Positions 1 through 7,252 are shown, counted from the first letter of the stretch. The stretch is 16,182 bases of DNA from an uncultured Flavonifractor sp. (GCA_947384055.1 CANDFO010000056.1:1-16182); one strand, 5' to 3'. The notes: generated from the letters alone by a model not told the origin. Program-made: numbers and translations.

Positions 1-22
1 CTCCGGGCTTTCATGACAACAA

Positions 23-58
23 AGACACCGGGTGCCGTTTTCACGGCACCCGGTGTCT
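23..58 (-). terminator. Rho-independent terminator after the atoE-like gene
   Basis: Perfect 15-bp inverted repeat, arms 23-37 and 44-58, with a 6-nt loop. Read on the minus strand it lies about 25 nt beyond the atoE stop and is followed by a T-rich stretch (TTTGTTGTC). This fits the end of the atoE transcript. Confidence 0.8.
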
Positions 59-83
59 GCGTGTCGAAAAGGAGATTTCCTTT

Positions 84-1457
84 TTAACCAGGGAAGAAGA
101 GACCCCAGCCCAGGAAGCCCAGGCAGGCGACGATGCCGGTGAAGATCAACACGACTACCAGGTAGCCCATGATGTCCTTGGCCTTCAGGCCGGCCACACC
201 CAGAGCAGGCAGAGCCCAGAAGGGCTGGATCATGTTGGTCCACTGGTCGCCCCAGGCAATAGCCATGGCAGCGCGTCCGGCCTCTACACCCACGTCAATG
301 GAGGCGGGCATAACAATGGGGCCCTGAACGGCCCACTGGCCGCCGCCGGAGGGAACGAAGAAGTTGACGATACCGGCGGAGAGGAAGGTAAATACGGGGA
401 ACGTAACCGTATTGGAGATGCTGACAAAGAAGTCGGAGATGATGGACGCCAGACTCACACCATTGGCGTTGGCGGCGGTCATCAGACCCATGATGCCGGC
501 ATAGAAGGGGAACTGGAGCAGAATGCCGGCGGAGCCGCCCGCGGCATCGCCGATGGCATCCACATACTTGCGCAGGTCGCCGTGAGCCAGCAGGCCCAGG
601 AACAGGAAGATGCAGTTGACGATATTCAGGTCAAGCACAAAGGTCTTTTTGGTCCAGAAGAACCACACGATGTACACGAAGCCCATCAGACAGACAATCG
701 CCCAGAGGATTTTGCTGTGCTCAATCTTCTCGGCGGGAGTATCGATGGTGTAAGTACGCTCCTTCTCGTCTACCAGCACAGAGGGGTCTACAGTGACGGT
801 GTGCTCCTTGTCGGGGTGCATGGCATAGTTGACAAAGGGCATGACAAGCAGGATAACCAGGCACATGATGAGGTTCATGGGGTGCAGAATGGTGGCAGTG
901 GTCTCGGCCATGAAGGTCTGACCGGTGAGGGCCACGGTATAACCGGCGCCGCCCAGGGCCAGGGGGATGGAACCGGACAGGCCCGCGTGCCAGATCACGA
1001 ATCCGGAATAGGCGGAAGCGATCAGCAGGGGATAGTCCACGTCCCGCACACGGCGGGCCACTTCTTTTGCCAGCAGGGCGCCTACGATCAGTCCAAAGCC
1101 CCAGTTGAGCCAGCAGCAGATGGTGGAGACCATGGTGGTCACAACGATGGCGCTCCTCTTGTCCTTGGCCAGACCTGCAAGGGAGCTGAGGATATTTTTA
1201 CAGATCTTAGCGGAGGCCAGAGCGGAGCCCAGCACCAGCACCAGGGCCATCTGCATGGAGAAGGCCAACAGATTCCACATGCCGGTGGCGGTGCCACCCA
1301 TGCCACCCCACGTCCAGATGAGCTGGATGGGACTCTGCTGGGTGCCGATCATAGCGGCGATAAACACCACAATGGTCAGGATGATGGCAAACAGGAACGG
1401 GTCCGGAAGCCATCGGTTCATGACACGTACGCAGCCATTGGTAAATTTCTTGAACAA
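84..1457 (-). CDS. atoE: Short-chain fatty acid carrier, AtoE family
   Basis: Polytopic inner-membrane carrier of the AtoE short-chain fatty acid transporter family, expected to move acetoacetate, butyrate or similar acids. The product is 457 residues (E. coli AtoE is about 440). It shares family blocks as I remember them: RWLPDPFLFA near the N terminus, WNLLAFSMQMAL, NWGFGLIVGALLAKEVARR, QFPFYAGI, FFVPSGGGQWAVQGP and QPFWALPALGVAGL. Many long hydrophobic segments are visible and no signal peptide is needed. The frame is open back to 1673, but I choose TTG at 1457: a full AAGGAGG (1466-1472) sits 8 nt upstream, and the promoter at 1522-1550 lies inside the longer reading. Transcribed alone, divergent from spoIVA. 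The substrate cannot be read from sequence. Confidence 0.92.
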   Translation of the reverse strand: MFKKFTNGCVRVMNRWLPDPFLFAIILTIVVFIAAMIGTQQSPIQLIWTWGGMGGTATGMWNLLAFSMQMALVLVLGSALASAKICKNILSSLAGLAKDKRSAIVVTTMVSTICCWLNWGFGLIVGALLAKEVARRVRDVDYPLLIASAYSGFVIWHAGLSGSIPLALGGAGYTVALTGQTFMAETTATILHPMNLIMCLVILLVMPFVNYAMHPDKEHTVTVDPSVLVDEKERTYTIDTPAEKIEHSKILWAIVCLMGFVYIVWFFWTKKTFVLDLNIVNCIFLFLGLLAHGDLRKYVDAIGDAAGGSAGILLQFPFYAGIMGLMTAANANGVSLASIISDFFVSISNTVTFPVFTFLSAGIVNFFVPSGGGQWAVQGPIVMPASIDVGVEAGRAAMAIAWGDQWTNMIQPFWALPALGVAGLKAKDIMGYLVVVLIFTGIVACLGFLGWGLFFPG

Positions 1458-1465
1458 AACGATTC

Positions 1466-1472
1466 CCTCCTT
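1466..1472 (-). promoter_or_regulatory. Ribosome binding site that sets a TTG start for atoE
   Basis: Minus-strand AAGGAGG, 8 nt before TTG at 1457-1455. No ATG or GTG in this frame has a comparable site, so this decides the start. Confidence 0.8.
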
Positions 1473-1480
1473 TTGAGTTG

Positions 1481-1502
1481 TTGTCCGGAAGCCGCCGGAC
1501 AA
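1481..1502 (-). promoter_or_regulatory. Leader hairpin in the atoE 5' UTR
   Basis: Perfect 8-bp inverted repeat TTGTCCGG / CCGGACAA (1481-1488 and 1495-1502) with a 6-nt loop. It lies between the predicted transcription start (about 1515) and the ribosome binding site at 1472. No T-tract follows, so it is not a terminator; it could stabilise the mRNA or be a protein site. Confidence 0.5.
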
Positions 1503-1521
1503 GGAAACGACACACAAGGTA

Positions 1522-1550
1522 ATAATAAAAGAAAGCGTCTGATTTGTCAA
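1522..1550 (-). promoter_or_regulatory. Sigma-A promoter of atoE
   Basis: Minus strand: -35 TTGACA (1550-1545, perfect consensus), 17-bp spacer, -10 TATTAT (1527-1522, five of six). Predicted start near 1515, giving a leader of about 58 nt. Confidence 0.8.
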
Positions 1551-1649
1551 TCTTTTTCCATCGCTTTCTGGTAGGATTTTACTATTTATTTCCAATTCAA
1601 TGTCGGAAGAAGCAGCTGGAACAGACCTTTCCCGCCCACGCTCTTTCTG

Positions 1650-1678
1650 GCATATTCCACGGCTTATCCCCATAGGTA
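1650..1678 (+). promoter_or_regulatory. Possible sigma-E promoter of spoIVA
   Basis: GCATATT at 1650-1656 matches the sigma-E -35 pattern KMATATT. After 14 nt comes CATAGGTA (1671-1678), which matches only the CATA half of the -10 pattern CATACANT. Position (about 30 nt upstream of the ribosome binding site) and the known sigma-E control of spoIVA support it; the -10 is imperfect. Confidence 0.5.
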
Positions 1679-1707
1679 TGTAGAGAAACTGACCGGCCCG
1701 CAGGCCG

Positions 1708-1714
1708 AAGGAGG
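1708..1714 (+). promoter_or_regulatory. Ribosome binding site that sets a TTG start for spoIVA
   Basis: AAGGAGG. Two in-frame TTG codons follow, at 1717 and 1723. The first is only 2 nt away; the second is 8 nt away and gives a 492-residue protein, the length of Bacillus subtilis SpoIVA. The start is therefore 1723. Confidence 0.85.
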
Positions 1715-1722
1715 AATTGCAT

Positions 1723-3201
1723 TTGGAACAGCAAAAAATTTATGAGGATATCGCCCTGCGTACCGAGGGGGATATCTACATCGGCGTTGTGGGACCGGTA
1801 CGGACAGGTAAATCCACCTTTATCAAGCGCTTTATGGAGACCATGGTCATCCCTAATATCGACAACGTCTATCGGCGGGAGCGGGCGCGGGATGAGCTGC
1901 CGCAGAGCGGCTCCGGCCGCACGATTATGACCGCCGAGCCCAAATTTGTGCCGGAAGAGGCGGTAGAAGTCACCATGGAAAACGGGGCGGCCTTTTCGGT
2001 GCGTTTGATTGACTGTGTGGGATATCTGATCCCCGGCGCGGCGGGTGCTATGGAGGACGACAGCCCCCGCATGGTGACAACACCCTGGTTTGACTATGAG
2101 ATCCCCATGACCGAGGCGGCCGAAATCGGCACCCGCAAAGTCATTGCGGAGCACTCCACCATCGGTATTGTTGTCACCACAGACGGCACAATCACCGATA
2201 TTCCCCGTGAGGACTATCTGGAGGCGGAGGAGCGGGTAATCTCCGAGCTCAAAGAGCTGGGCAAGCCTTTCCTGGTAGTTCTCAACTCAGCCTATCCCGC
2301 CTCCGACCGGGCTCAGGCAATTCGGGCGGACATCGCCTCCCGCCACGACGTAACGGTGGTATGCGCCGACTGCCTGGAATTGGATGAGCGGGCGGTATCC
2401 GAAATTATCCGCGGCGTGCTCTATGAGTTTCCGGTAAAGGAACTGGACTTGTTCCTTCCTCCCTGGGTGGACGCGCTGCCCTATGACCACCCCATCAAAA
2501 GCGGCCTGTATGCGGCCATCCGGGAGGGGTGCGGCGGTATGCACCGCATTCAGGACGTGGAAACGGCGGTGGACGCGGTTGCCGCCTGTGAGACGGTGAG
2601 CAGTGCCAGAATCAGCTCCATCAGTCTGGGCACCGGTCTGGCGGCTGCCCAGCTGGACCTGCCACGCAGCCTGTTTTATGATACGCTCTCCCAGCAGTCC
2701 GGCTTTGCCATCCATGACGACGGAGACCTGCTGGGGCTTCTCTCCGAGCTGGCTCTGGTGAAGTGCGAGTATGACAAGGTGGCCGGAGCGCTGGAGGAGG
2801 TTAAAAGCACTGGCTACGGCATTGTGGTTCCCAGCACCGACGAGCTGGTCCTGGAAGAGCCGGAGATTGTTCGGCAGGGAGGGCGCTACGGGGTGCGGCT
2901 TAAGGCTTCCGCGCCCTCTATCCACATGATCCGCGCGGATATTGAGACAGAGGTCTCGCCCATTGTGGGCAATGAAAAGCAGTCCGAGGAGATGGTAAAC
3001 TTCCTTTTGCAGGAGTTTGAGGGGGACACCAAAGCCATCTGGCAGTCCAACATCTTTGGAAAATCCTTTCACGACCTGGTCAGCGAGGATTTAAACTCCA
3101 AGCTCAAGCGGATGCCCGACGACGCGCGCGCCAAATTGCAGGAGACACTCCAGCGCATTATCAATGAGGGCTCCGGCGGATTGATCTGCATCATCCTGTA
3201 A
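1723..3201 (+). CDS. spoIVA: Stage IV sporulation protein A (spore coat ATPase)
   Basis: SpoIVA forms the basal layer of the spore coat: made in the mother cell, it binds the forespore surface and polymerises using ATP. The product has 492 residues. Walker A is GPVRTGKST at 24-32 (K30). The DELPQS block is at 58-63, the TIMT/EPKFVP threonine region at 67-77, the DCVGY Walker B-like motif has D97, and TTDGTI follows further on. The C terminus INEGSGGLICIIL is almost identical to that of B. subtilis. Known work on B. subtilis uses paired threonines T70/T71; here T70 is kept but residue 71 is Ala. The gene stands alone with its own terminator, upstream of cwlD, another sporulation gene. Confidence 0.97.
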   Translation: MEQQKIYEDIALRTEGDIYIGVVGPVRTGKSTFIKRFMETMVIPNIDNVYRRERARDELPQSGSGRTIMTAEPKFVPEEAVEVTMENGAAFSVRLIDCVGYLIPGAAGAMEDDSPRMVTTPWFDYEIPMTEAAEIGTRKVIAEHSTIGIVVTTDGTITDIPREDYLEAEERVISELKELGKPFLVVLNSAYPASDRAQAIRADIASRHDVTVVCADCLELDERAVSEIIRGVLYEFPVKELDLFLPPWVDALPYDHPIKSGLYAAIREGCGGMHRIQDVETAVDAVAACETVSSARISSISLGTGLAAAQLDLPRSLFYDTLSQQSGFAIHDDGDLLGLLSELALVKCEYDKVAGALEEVKSTGYGIVVPSTDELVLEEPEIVRQGGRYGVRLKASAPSIHMIRADIETEVSPIVGNEKQSEEMVNFLLQEFEGDTKAIWQSNIFGKSFHDLVSEDLNSKLKRMPDDARAKLQETLQRIINEGSGGLICIIL

Positions 3202-3213
3202 GCATCCAGATGG

Positions 3214-3246
3214 CCGAGAAACCTCGCCTCCGGCGGGGTTTTTCGG
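3214..3246 (+). terminator. Terminator after spoIVA
   Basis: Hairpin with arms 3214-3228 and 3232-3246, 15 pairs including two G-U pairs and a 3-nt loop, with a run of five T on the descending side (3239-3243). It begins 13 nt past the spoIVA stop. Confidence 0.75.
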
Positions 3247-3323
3247 CGTATTGACAGATATTCGGTTCAAAATCCGGCGGATCAATTCGGATTACTCCTT
3301 TAAAAGAAGCTCCCGGAGCTCTA

Positions 3324-3351
3324 GGAGTGTCCTAAGCTCTGCGGACACTCC
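3324..3351. repeat. Inverted repeat in the spoIVA-cwlD gap
   Basis: GGAGTGTCC (3324-3332) and GGACACTCC (3343-3351), a perfect 9-bp pair around a 10-nt loop, with a smaller AGCTC/GAGCT pair just before it. No T-tract. It is upstream of the proposed cwlD promoter, so more likely a DNA site or a relic than a leader structure. The rest of the 3247-3368 stretch shows nothing I recognise. Confidence 0.5.
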
Positions 3352-3368
3352 CCGGAACTCTCCATCCA

Positions 3369-3397
3369 TTGAAAAAAGCGCCGGGCTGTGATAAAAT
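3369..3397 (+). promoter_or_regulatory. Putative promoter of cwlD
   Basis: TTGAAA (3369-3374), 17-bp spacer, TAAAAT (3392-3397): a sigma-A-like promoter. cwlD is under sporulation sigma factors in Bacillus; I see no clear sigma-E or sigma-G pattern here. Confidence 0.5.
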
Positions 3398-3398
3398 C

Positions 3399-3411
3399 AA
3401 TCATCATGATT
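3399..3411. promoter_or_regulatory. Operator-like palindrome at the cwlD start region
   Basis: AATCAT-C-ATGATT, a perfect 6-bp arm palindrome placed over the expected transcription start of the promoter at 3369-3397. Its position suits a repressor site; the factor is unknown. Confidence 0.35.
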
Positions 3412-3451
3412 GTTCCATCTCTCCCATACACTGCGGAGAGGGGGGATCTGC

Positions 3452-4171
3452 ATGAAACGGAAATTACTCAGCTGGCTTTTGGTGGCGGTATTGGCGGCAG
3501 TAACCTGGACACAGATGGCGGCACAGCGGGCAGGGGAGAGCAGCGCTGCCTTTCTGCCGGCCCGCTGTGCCGGGCAGTCCCTGGTCCTGGACGCGGGGCA
3601 CGGGGGAGAGGACGGAGGAGCGGTATCCCTTTCCGGCGCGGCAGAGAGCGGCATCAATCTGGCAATTGTCCTGCGCATGGATCAGCTCTTGGGGCTGTAC
3701 GGCGTGGCGCCCGTACTGCTGCGGTCGGAAGATATTTCTCTTCATGACAGCACCGCCCAAACCCTGCGGGAGAAAAAGGTGTCCGACCTGCACAACCGGG
3801 CCGCCGCCGTAGAGGCCCAGGAGAATGCAACGCTGATCAGCGTTCATCAAAATATATTTCAAAGCCCCAAATACCACGGCGCTCAGGTATTTTATTCCAA
3901 CGGAGAGCTGAGCCTGCCCCTTGCACAGCTGACGCAGAACATCCTGCGGGAGAGTCTGGACCCGGAAAACCACCGGGAGCCCAAGCCCATCCCGGATAAC
4001 GTGTACCTGATGAACCACATCACATGCCGGGCCATTCTGGTGGAGTGCGGCTTCCTGTCTAACCCGGAGGAGGACCAACGGCTTCAGTCAGAGGCCTATC
4101 AGCTCCAGCTGGCGGCCGCTTTAACGGCCTCTTGGCTTCAGTTCCAGGAGACAGAATCGTCCGCTGCTTAG
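3452..4171 (+). CDS. cwlD: N-acetylmuramoyl-L-alanine amidase CwlD (spore cortex)
   Basis: Amidase_3 zinc enzyme that removes the peptide from muramic acid as the first step of muramic-delta-lactam formation in spore cortex. 239 residues, close to B. subtilis CwlD. A hydrophobic N-terminal segment (about residues 4-22, after MKRK) is a signal/anchor. Zinc and catalytic signatures in order: LDAGHGGEDGGA (His), the Glu in AAESGINL, SVHQN (His), and VECGFLSNPEED (catalytic Glu). ATG at 3452 follows a purine-rich GGAGAGGGGGG site. The stop codon TAG is built from the target-site TA plus the first G of the mobile element at 4171. Without that insertion the frame would read two more codons (Tyr, Lys) to a TGA that overlaps the radA ribosome binding site. 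Confidence 0.92.
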   Translation: MKRKLLSWLLVAVLAAVTWTQMAAQRAGESSAAFLPARCAGQSLVLDAGHGGEDGGAVSLSGAAESGINLAIVLRMDQLLGLYGVAPVLLRSEDISLHDSTAQTLREKKVSDLHNRAAAVEAQENATLISVHQNIFQSPKYHGAQVFYSNGELSLPLAQLTQNILRESLDPENHREPKPIPDNVYLMNHITCRAILVECGFLSNPEEDQRLQSEAYQLQLAAALTASWLQFQETESSAA

Positions 4172-4251
4172 AACCTGCGTTTACAACCACTGAACGCTGT
4201 CTGACAGGAAAAACCTCGTCCATCCGGCATCCCCTGGATGAATGCAGGTTC
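4171..4251. mobile_element. MITE-like element, short copy (copy A)
   Basis: 81-bp non-coding element with terminal inverted repeats beginning GAACCTG and ending CAGGTTC, flanked by a direct TTA on each side (4168-4170, 4252-4254) that looks like the target duplication. Both ends align, in inverted orientation, with the 160-bp element at 9021-9180. Shared blocks include ACAAC...TGAACGC on one side and GGAAAAA...CATCC.GCAT.CCCTGG on the other. Copy A lacks the central hairpin, so it is an internally deleted derivative. It separates cwlD from radA. No transposase is present; the mobilising family is unknown (a 2-bp TA duplication is also possible). Confidence 0.8.
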
Positions 4252-4276
4252 TTACAAATGAGGAGGTGTGCGCCCA

Positions 4277-5644
4277 ATGAAGGCCAAGACAGTTTTTTTC
4301 TGCACTGAATGCGGCAATGAAACTCCCAAATGGGCAGGGCAGTGCCCGTCCTGCCGGGCGTGGAATACCCTGGTGGAGCAACCCGCAGAGGCAAAAAAAA
4401 AGACGGCTGCCGCTGCCAAAAGCGGGGGAGCCCTGCGGAGCGTCAGCCGCCCGCGGCTCATGAGCGAGGTGGAGACTACACAGGAGCTGCGCTTTGAGAC
4501 CGGCATGAACGAATTGGACCGGGTGCTGGGCGGGGGAGCGGTCAAGGGCTCCCTTGTACTGGTGGGCGGTGCTCCCGGCATTGGAAAGTCTACCCTGATG
4601 CTCCAGATTTGTGACAATCTCTGCCGCTTTGCCAGTGTTCTGTACGTGTCCGGCGAGGAATCCGAACGGCAGATCAAGCTCCGGGCCGAGCGGCTCCATG
4701 TCCGCAGCCAGGGCCTGTATCTGCTGGCAGAGACCAGTCTGGAGGACATCATGGAGTCGGTGCGTCAGCTGAAGCCCGATGTATTGATTGTAGACTCTAT
4801 TCAAACCCTGTTTAACGGGGATCTGACCTCTGCGCCCGGCAGTGTGGGGCAGGTGAAGGACTGCACCATGTCACTGATGCAGTTGGCGAAAGGGCAGGGG
4901 GTGACGGTTTTTGTCATCGGCCATGTCAATAAGGAGGGCTCTATTGCCGGGCCCAAGGTATTAGAGCATATGGTAGACTGCGTGCTCTATTTTGAGGGAG
5001 AGCAGCAGAATTCTTACCGCATTCTTCGGGCAGCGAAGAACCGGTTTGGCGCAACAAACGAAATCGGCGTCTTTGAGATGGCGGACAGCGGCCTCACCGA
5101 GGTACCAAATCCCTCGGAGATGCTGCTGTCCGGCCGCCCCCAGGATACGCCGGGGACCTGCGTTACCTGCGTTATGGAAGGGGTGCGGCCGGTACTGGCG
5201 GAGGTTCAGGCGTTGCTGGCGCCCACCAGCTTCAACGTCCCAAGGCGGACCGCCAACGGCTTTAACTTTAACCGGGCAATGCTGTTGCTGGCAGTGCTGG
5301 AAAAGAGGGGCGGCCTGATGGTGGGCACCTGCGACGCTTACATCAATGTCATCGGCGGTCTCTTCCTGGACGAGCCTGCCGCCGACCTTTCCATGATTGT
5401 GGCCTTGGCTTCCAGTTTTCGGGACAAGCCTGTGCCGGGAGATCTGGCAGCCATCGGGGAGGTAGGGCTTACGGGAGAGCTGCGGTCGGTTAACGCTCTG
5501 GGGCAACGGTTAAGCGAAGTACGCCGGCTGGGATTTACAAAATGCCTGGTGCCGTCCCGCACCGGCAGTAAACTGGAGGCCCCAGAGGGGCTTCAGCTGA
5601 TTAAAGTGCGGAATATCCGTGAAGCACTGGCGGCGCTGCTGTAG
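4277..5644 (+). CDS. radA: DNA repair protein RadA (Sms)
   Basis: RecA-like ATPase that promotes branch migration of recombination intermediates; cytoplasmic. 455 residues, family length. N-terminal zinc finger with Cys 9, 12, 23 and 26; Walker A GGAPGIGKST with K104; Walker B around VLIVDSIQ; the RadA-specific KNRFG motif (AAKNRFGATNEIG); and a C-terminal Lon-like domain (from about residue 290, ending with GEVGLTGELRSV). ATG at 4277 lies 8 nt after AGGAGGTG, so the upstream in-frame GTG at 4268 is rejected. The ribosome binding site is just outside the MITE; before the insertion radA would have followed the cwlD stop by 15 nt and probably shared its transcript. Confidence 0.97.
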   Translation: MKAKTVFFCTECGNETPKWAGQCPSCRAWNTLVEQPAEAKKKTAAAAKSGGALRSVSRPRLMSEVETTQELRFETGMNELDRVLGGGAVKGSLVLVGGAPGIGKSTLMLQICDNLCRFASVLYVSGEESERQIKLRAERLHVRSQGLYLLAETSLEDIMESVRQLKPDVLIVDSIQTLFNGDLTSAPGSVGQVKDCTMSLMQLAKGQGVTVFVIGHVNKEGSIAGPKVLEHMVDCVLYFEGEQQNSYRILRAAKNRFGATNEIGVFEMADSGLTEVPNPSEMLLSGRPQDTPGTCVTCVMEGVRPVLAEVQALLAPTSFNVPRRTANGFNFNRAMLLLAVLEKRGGLMVGTCDAYINVIGGLFLDEPAADLSMIVALASSFRDKPVPGDLAAIGEVGLTGELRSVNALGQRLSEVRRLGFTKCLVPSRTGSKLEAPEGLQLIKVRNIREALAALL

Positions 5645-5698
5645 CGAAAGATATACGTTCGATAGAATGGAATAGAGATTAACCAGACCTTAAATCCG

Positions 5699-5875
5699 TC
5701 AATCAGATATGCTGTGGCCAAAGTCTGGCTGGTTATTTGCACAGGAACTTCGCCGAGGCACAAAATTCACGCAGGCGGTTTCCGGGCCGGGCAAACCGCA
5801 GGAGGCCGCCCGTTCCAATGTGCAGTATCCATCCTGCTGGTAGACACAGCTGTCAGTACAGGCAATCAAACTCAT
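5699..5875 (-). CDS. Small Cys-rich conserved protein
   Basis: 58-residue protein with Cys at 6, 10, 18, 26, 35 and 45 and a core of IACTDSCVYQQDGYCTLERA followed by an ACVNFVPR block. The C-x3-C-x7-C plus late Cys pattern resembles short Clostridia proteins often labelled, without good reason, 'hydroxymyristoyl-ACP dehydratase'; a metal-binding or disulfide fold is likely. ATG at 5875 is chosen because GGAG lies 9 nt upstream; the longer in-frame opening lacks a site. It points towards radA, with 54 nt between the two stops and no clear terminator. Function unknown. Confidence 0.7.
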   Translation of the reverse strand: MSLIACTDSCVYQQDGYCTLERAASCGLPGPETACVNFVPRRSSCANNQPDFGHSISD

Positions 5876-5940
5876 TGGCATCAACTCCAGACTACAGAAG
5901 GAGGTCTTACGGCCGCAGGGTACGGCGCAAGTCACCCGGA

Positions 5941-5980
5941 CTCTCTACTCAACAAAATAAAGATTTTGTTGAGTAGAGAG
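5941..5980. repeat. Perfect 18-bp-arm palindrome upstream of the recombinase gene
   Basis: CTCTCTACTCAACAAAAT (5941-5958), loop AAAG, then its exact reverse complement (5963-5980). No T-tract follows on either strand, so it is not a standard terminator. It lies 35 nt before the tyrosine recombinase start, and its right end merges with a GAGAGGAGG sequence that is too far from the start codon (about 30 nt) to serve it. Candidates: recombinase binding site, operator or mRNA leader hairpin. Confidence 0.75.
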
Positions 5981-6015
5981 GAGGATCAGACGCTACCTGC
6001 GGCCTGAGAACAGTT

Positions 6016-7035
6016 ATGGACTATCGTACTGAGGCTCCGGCCATTCTTCGGGAATTTCTGACATACCATGAGACGATTCAGGGGCATTCCCGCAAAACTG
6101 TGGATGAATACTATTTGGACCTGCGCAATTTTTTTCGCTATATGAAGCTGGAAAAAGGCCGCGTCCCGCGGACAGCTGAGCTTGACGGGATTTCCATTGA
6201 TGATGTGGACCTGGACCTGGTACGCTCTGTGACGCTGACAGACGTGTACGCCTACATGAGCTATCTCAGCCGGGACCGGGCCAAGCACGCCAACAGTCCC
6301 GATACAGGCTACGGCCTGGAGCCAACCGCACGGGCACGAAAAGTCGCCGCTATCCGTTCCTTTTACAAGTATCTCACCAACAAGGCAAAATTAATCACGG
6401 AGAATCCCATTCAGGATCTGGATGCTCCCCGTCTGAAGAAAACCCTGCCGAGATACTTGGATTTGGATGAGAGCATCCGTCTTTTGGAAAGTGTGGACGA
6501 GCCCAACCAGGCGCGCGACTACTGTATCTTAACCCTGTTTCTCAACTGCGGTCTGCGTATTTCCGAGCTGGTAGGGCTCAATCTCAGCGATGTGCGAAAT
6601 GATCAGCTCCGGGTTCTAGGCAAGGGCAACAAGGAGCGCATCCTCTATCTGAATGACGCCTGCTGTCAGGCCATCGAAAACTGGCTGATTGAGCGCGGAA
6701 ACCAGGCCGCGGCAGATAAAAATGCTCTCTTTCTTACCCGCAGGCACACCCGCATGACTACCGACGCAGTACATTACATGGTAAAACAGCGCTTAAAGAA
6801 AGCGGGTATGGACGCCTCTCTTTACTCCAGCCATAAGCTCCGCCATACGGCAGCTACGCTGATGCTTCAAAGCGGCGTGGATGTGCGGACCTTGCAGGAA
6901 GTGCTGGGCCATGAGCATCTGAACACGACTCAAATCTATACCCATGTAGACAATGAAAATCTGCGCGCTGCCGCCCGTGCCAACCCGTTGGGCAAGGTCA
7001 GGACAAAAAAGCGTGGTAAACAGGAGCAAAAATAA
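6016..7035 (+). CDS. Tyrosine recombinase, XerC/XerD-like
   Basis: Site-specific recombinase of the phage-integrase family, probably a Xer-type chromosome dimer resolution enzyme. 339 residues, longer than the usual roughly 300. An N-terminal SAM-like core-binding domain (about 5-120) carries an extra stretch at about 45-105 rich in acidic residues. In the catalytic domain all expected residues are visible: R181 (CGLRISEL), K203 (GKGNKER), H273 and R276 (HKLRHTAA), H299 (GHEHLNTT) and nucleophile Y308 (IYTHV). The tail is basic (KVRTKKRGKQ). ATG at 6016 has only a weak AGAA-type site. No phage or IS genes adjoin it, so a housekeeping Xer role is more likely than an integrase. No dif-like site recognised. 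Confidence 0.88.
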   Translation: MDYRTEAPAILREFLTYHETIQGHSRKTVDEYYLDLRNFFRYMKLEKGRVPRTAELDGISIDDVDLDLVRSVTLTDVYAYMSYLSRDRAKHANSPDTGYGLEPTARARKVAAIRSFYKYLTNKAKLITENPIQDLDAPRLKKTLPRYLDLDESIRLLESVDEPNQARDYCILTLFLNCGLRISELVGLNLSDVRNDQLRVLGKGNKERILYLNDACCQAIENWLIERGNQAAADKNALFLTRRHTRMTTDAVHYMVKQRLKKAGMDASLYSSHKLRHTAATLMLQSGVDVRTLQEVLGHEHLNTTQIYTHVDNENLRAAARANPLGKVRTKKRGKQEQK

Positions 7036-7039
7036 AAAT

Positions 7040-7060
7040 CAGATTAAATCTGCATTTTTT
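7040..7060 (+). terminator. Weak terminator after the recombinase gene
   Basis: Short CAGAT/ATCTG hairpin (7040-7052) followed by six T at 7055-7060. The stem is only 5 bp and AT-rich. The following 7061-7252 is AT-rich and holds only the ribosome binding site of the next gene; I see no convincing promoter in it. Confidence 0.45.
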
Positions 7061-7252
7061 CAACAGAAAACAGGTGACAAGTATTTTATCCTGTCGAACT
7101 TAAGCTATTTCAATGAATATCCGAGAAATCGTAATGCCTATTTCCTTTACAGACATTGCGAGCAGGCAGCTAACACAAAATCAATATCAAAAACAGCGAT
7201 AATTTATCTGTACACAGCGTCAAACAAGACAGTGTGAAAAGAGGTTGCCATT

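Noticed and set aside
582..1574. Long plus-strand ORF opposite atoE
   Set aside because: Antisense shadow of a well-supported membrane carrier; composition rich in His, Gln, Gly and Asp with no domain, and no ribosome binding site.
5898..5904. Plus-strand AAGGAGG as a ribosome binding site
   Set aside because: No ATG, GTG or TTG within a workable distance downstream; it lies just upstream of the minus-strand Cys-rich gene and is probably chance.
5714..6007. Plus-strand ORFs overlapping the Cys-rich gene and the palindrome
   Set aside because: No ribosome binding site near their starts, and they read through a perfect palindrome; the minus-strand Cys-rich frame is better supported.
6016..7035. 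Phage or integrative-element integrase
   Set aside because: No excisionase, phage, conjugation or tRNA attachment site nearby; flanks are housekeeping genes, so a Xer-type role is more likely.
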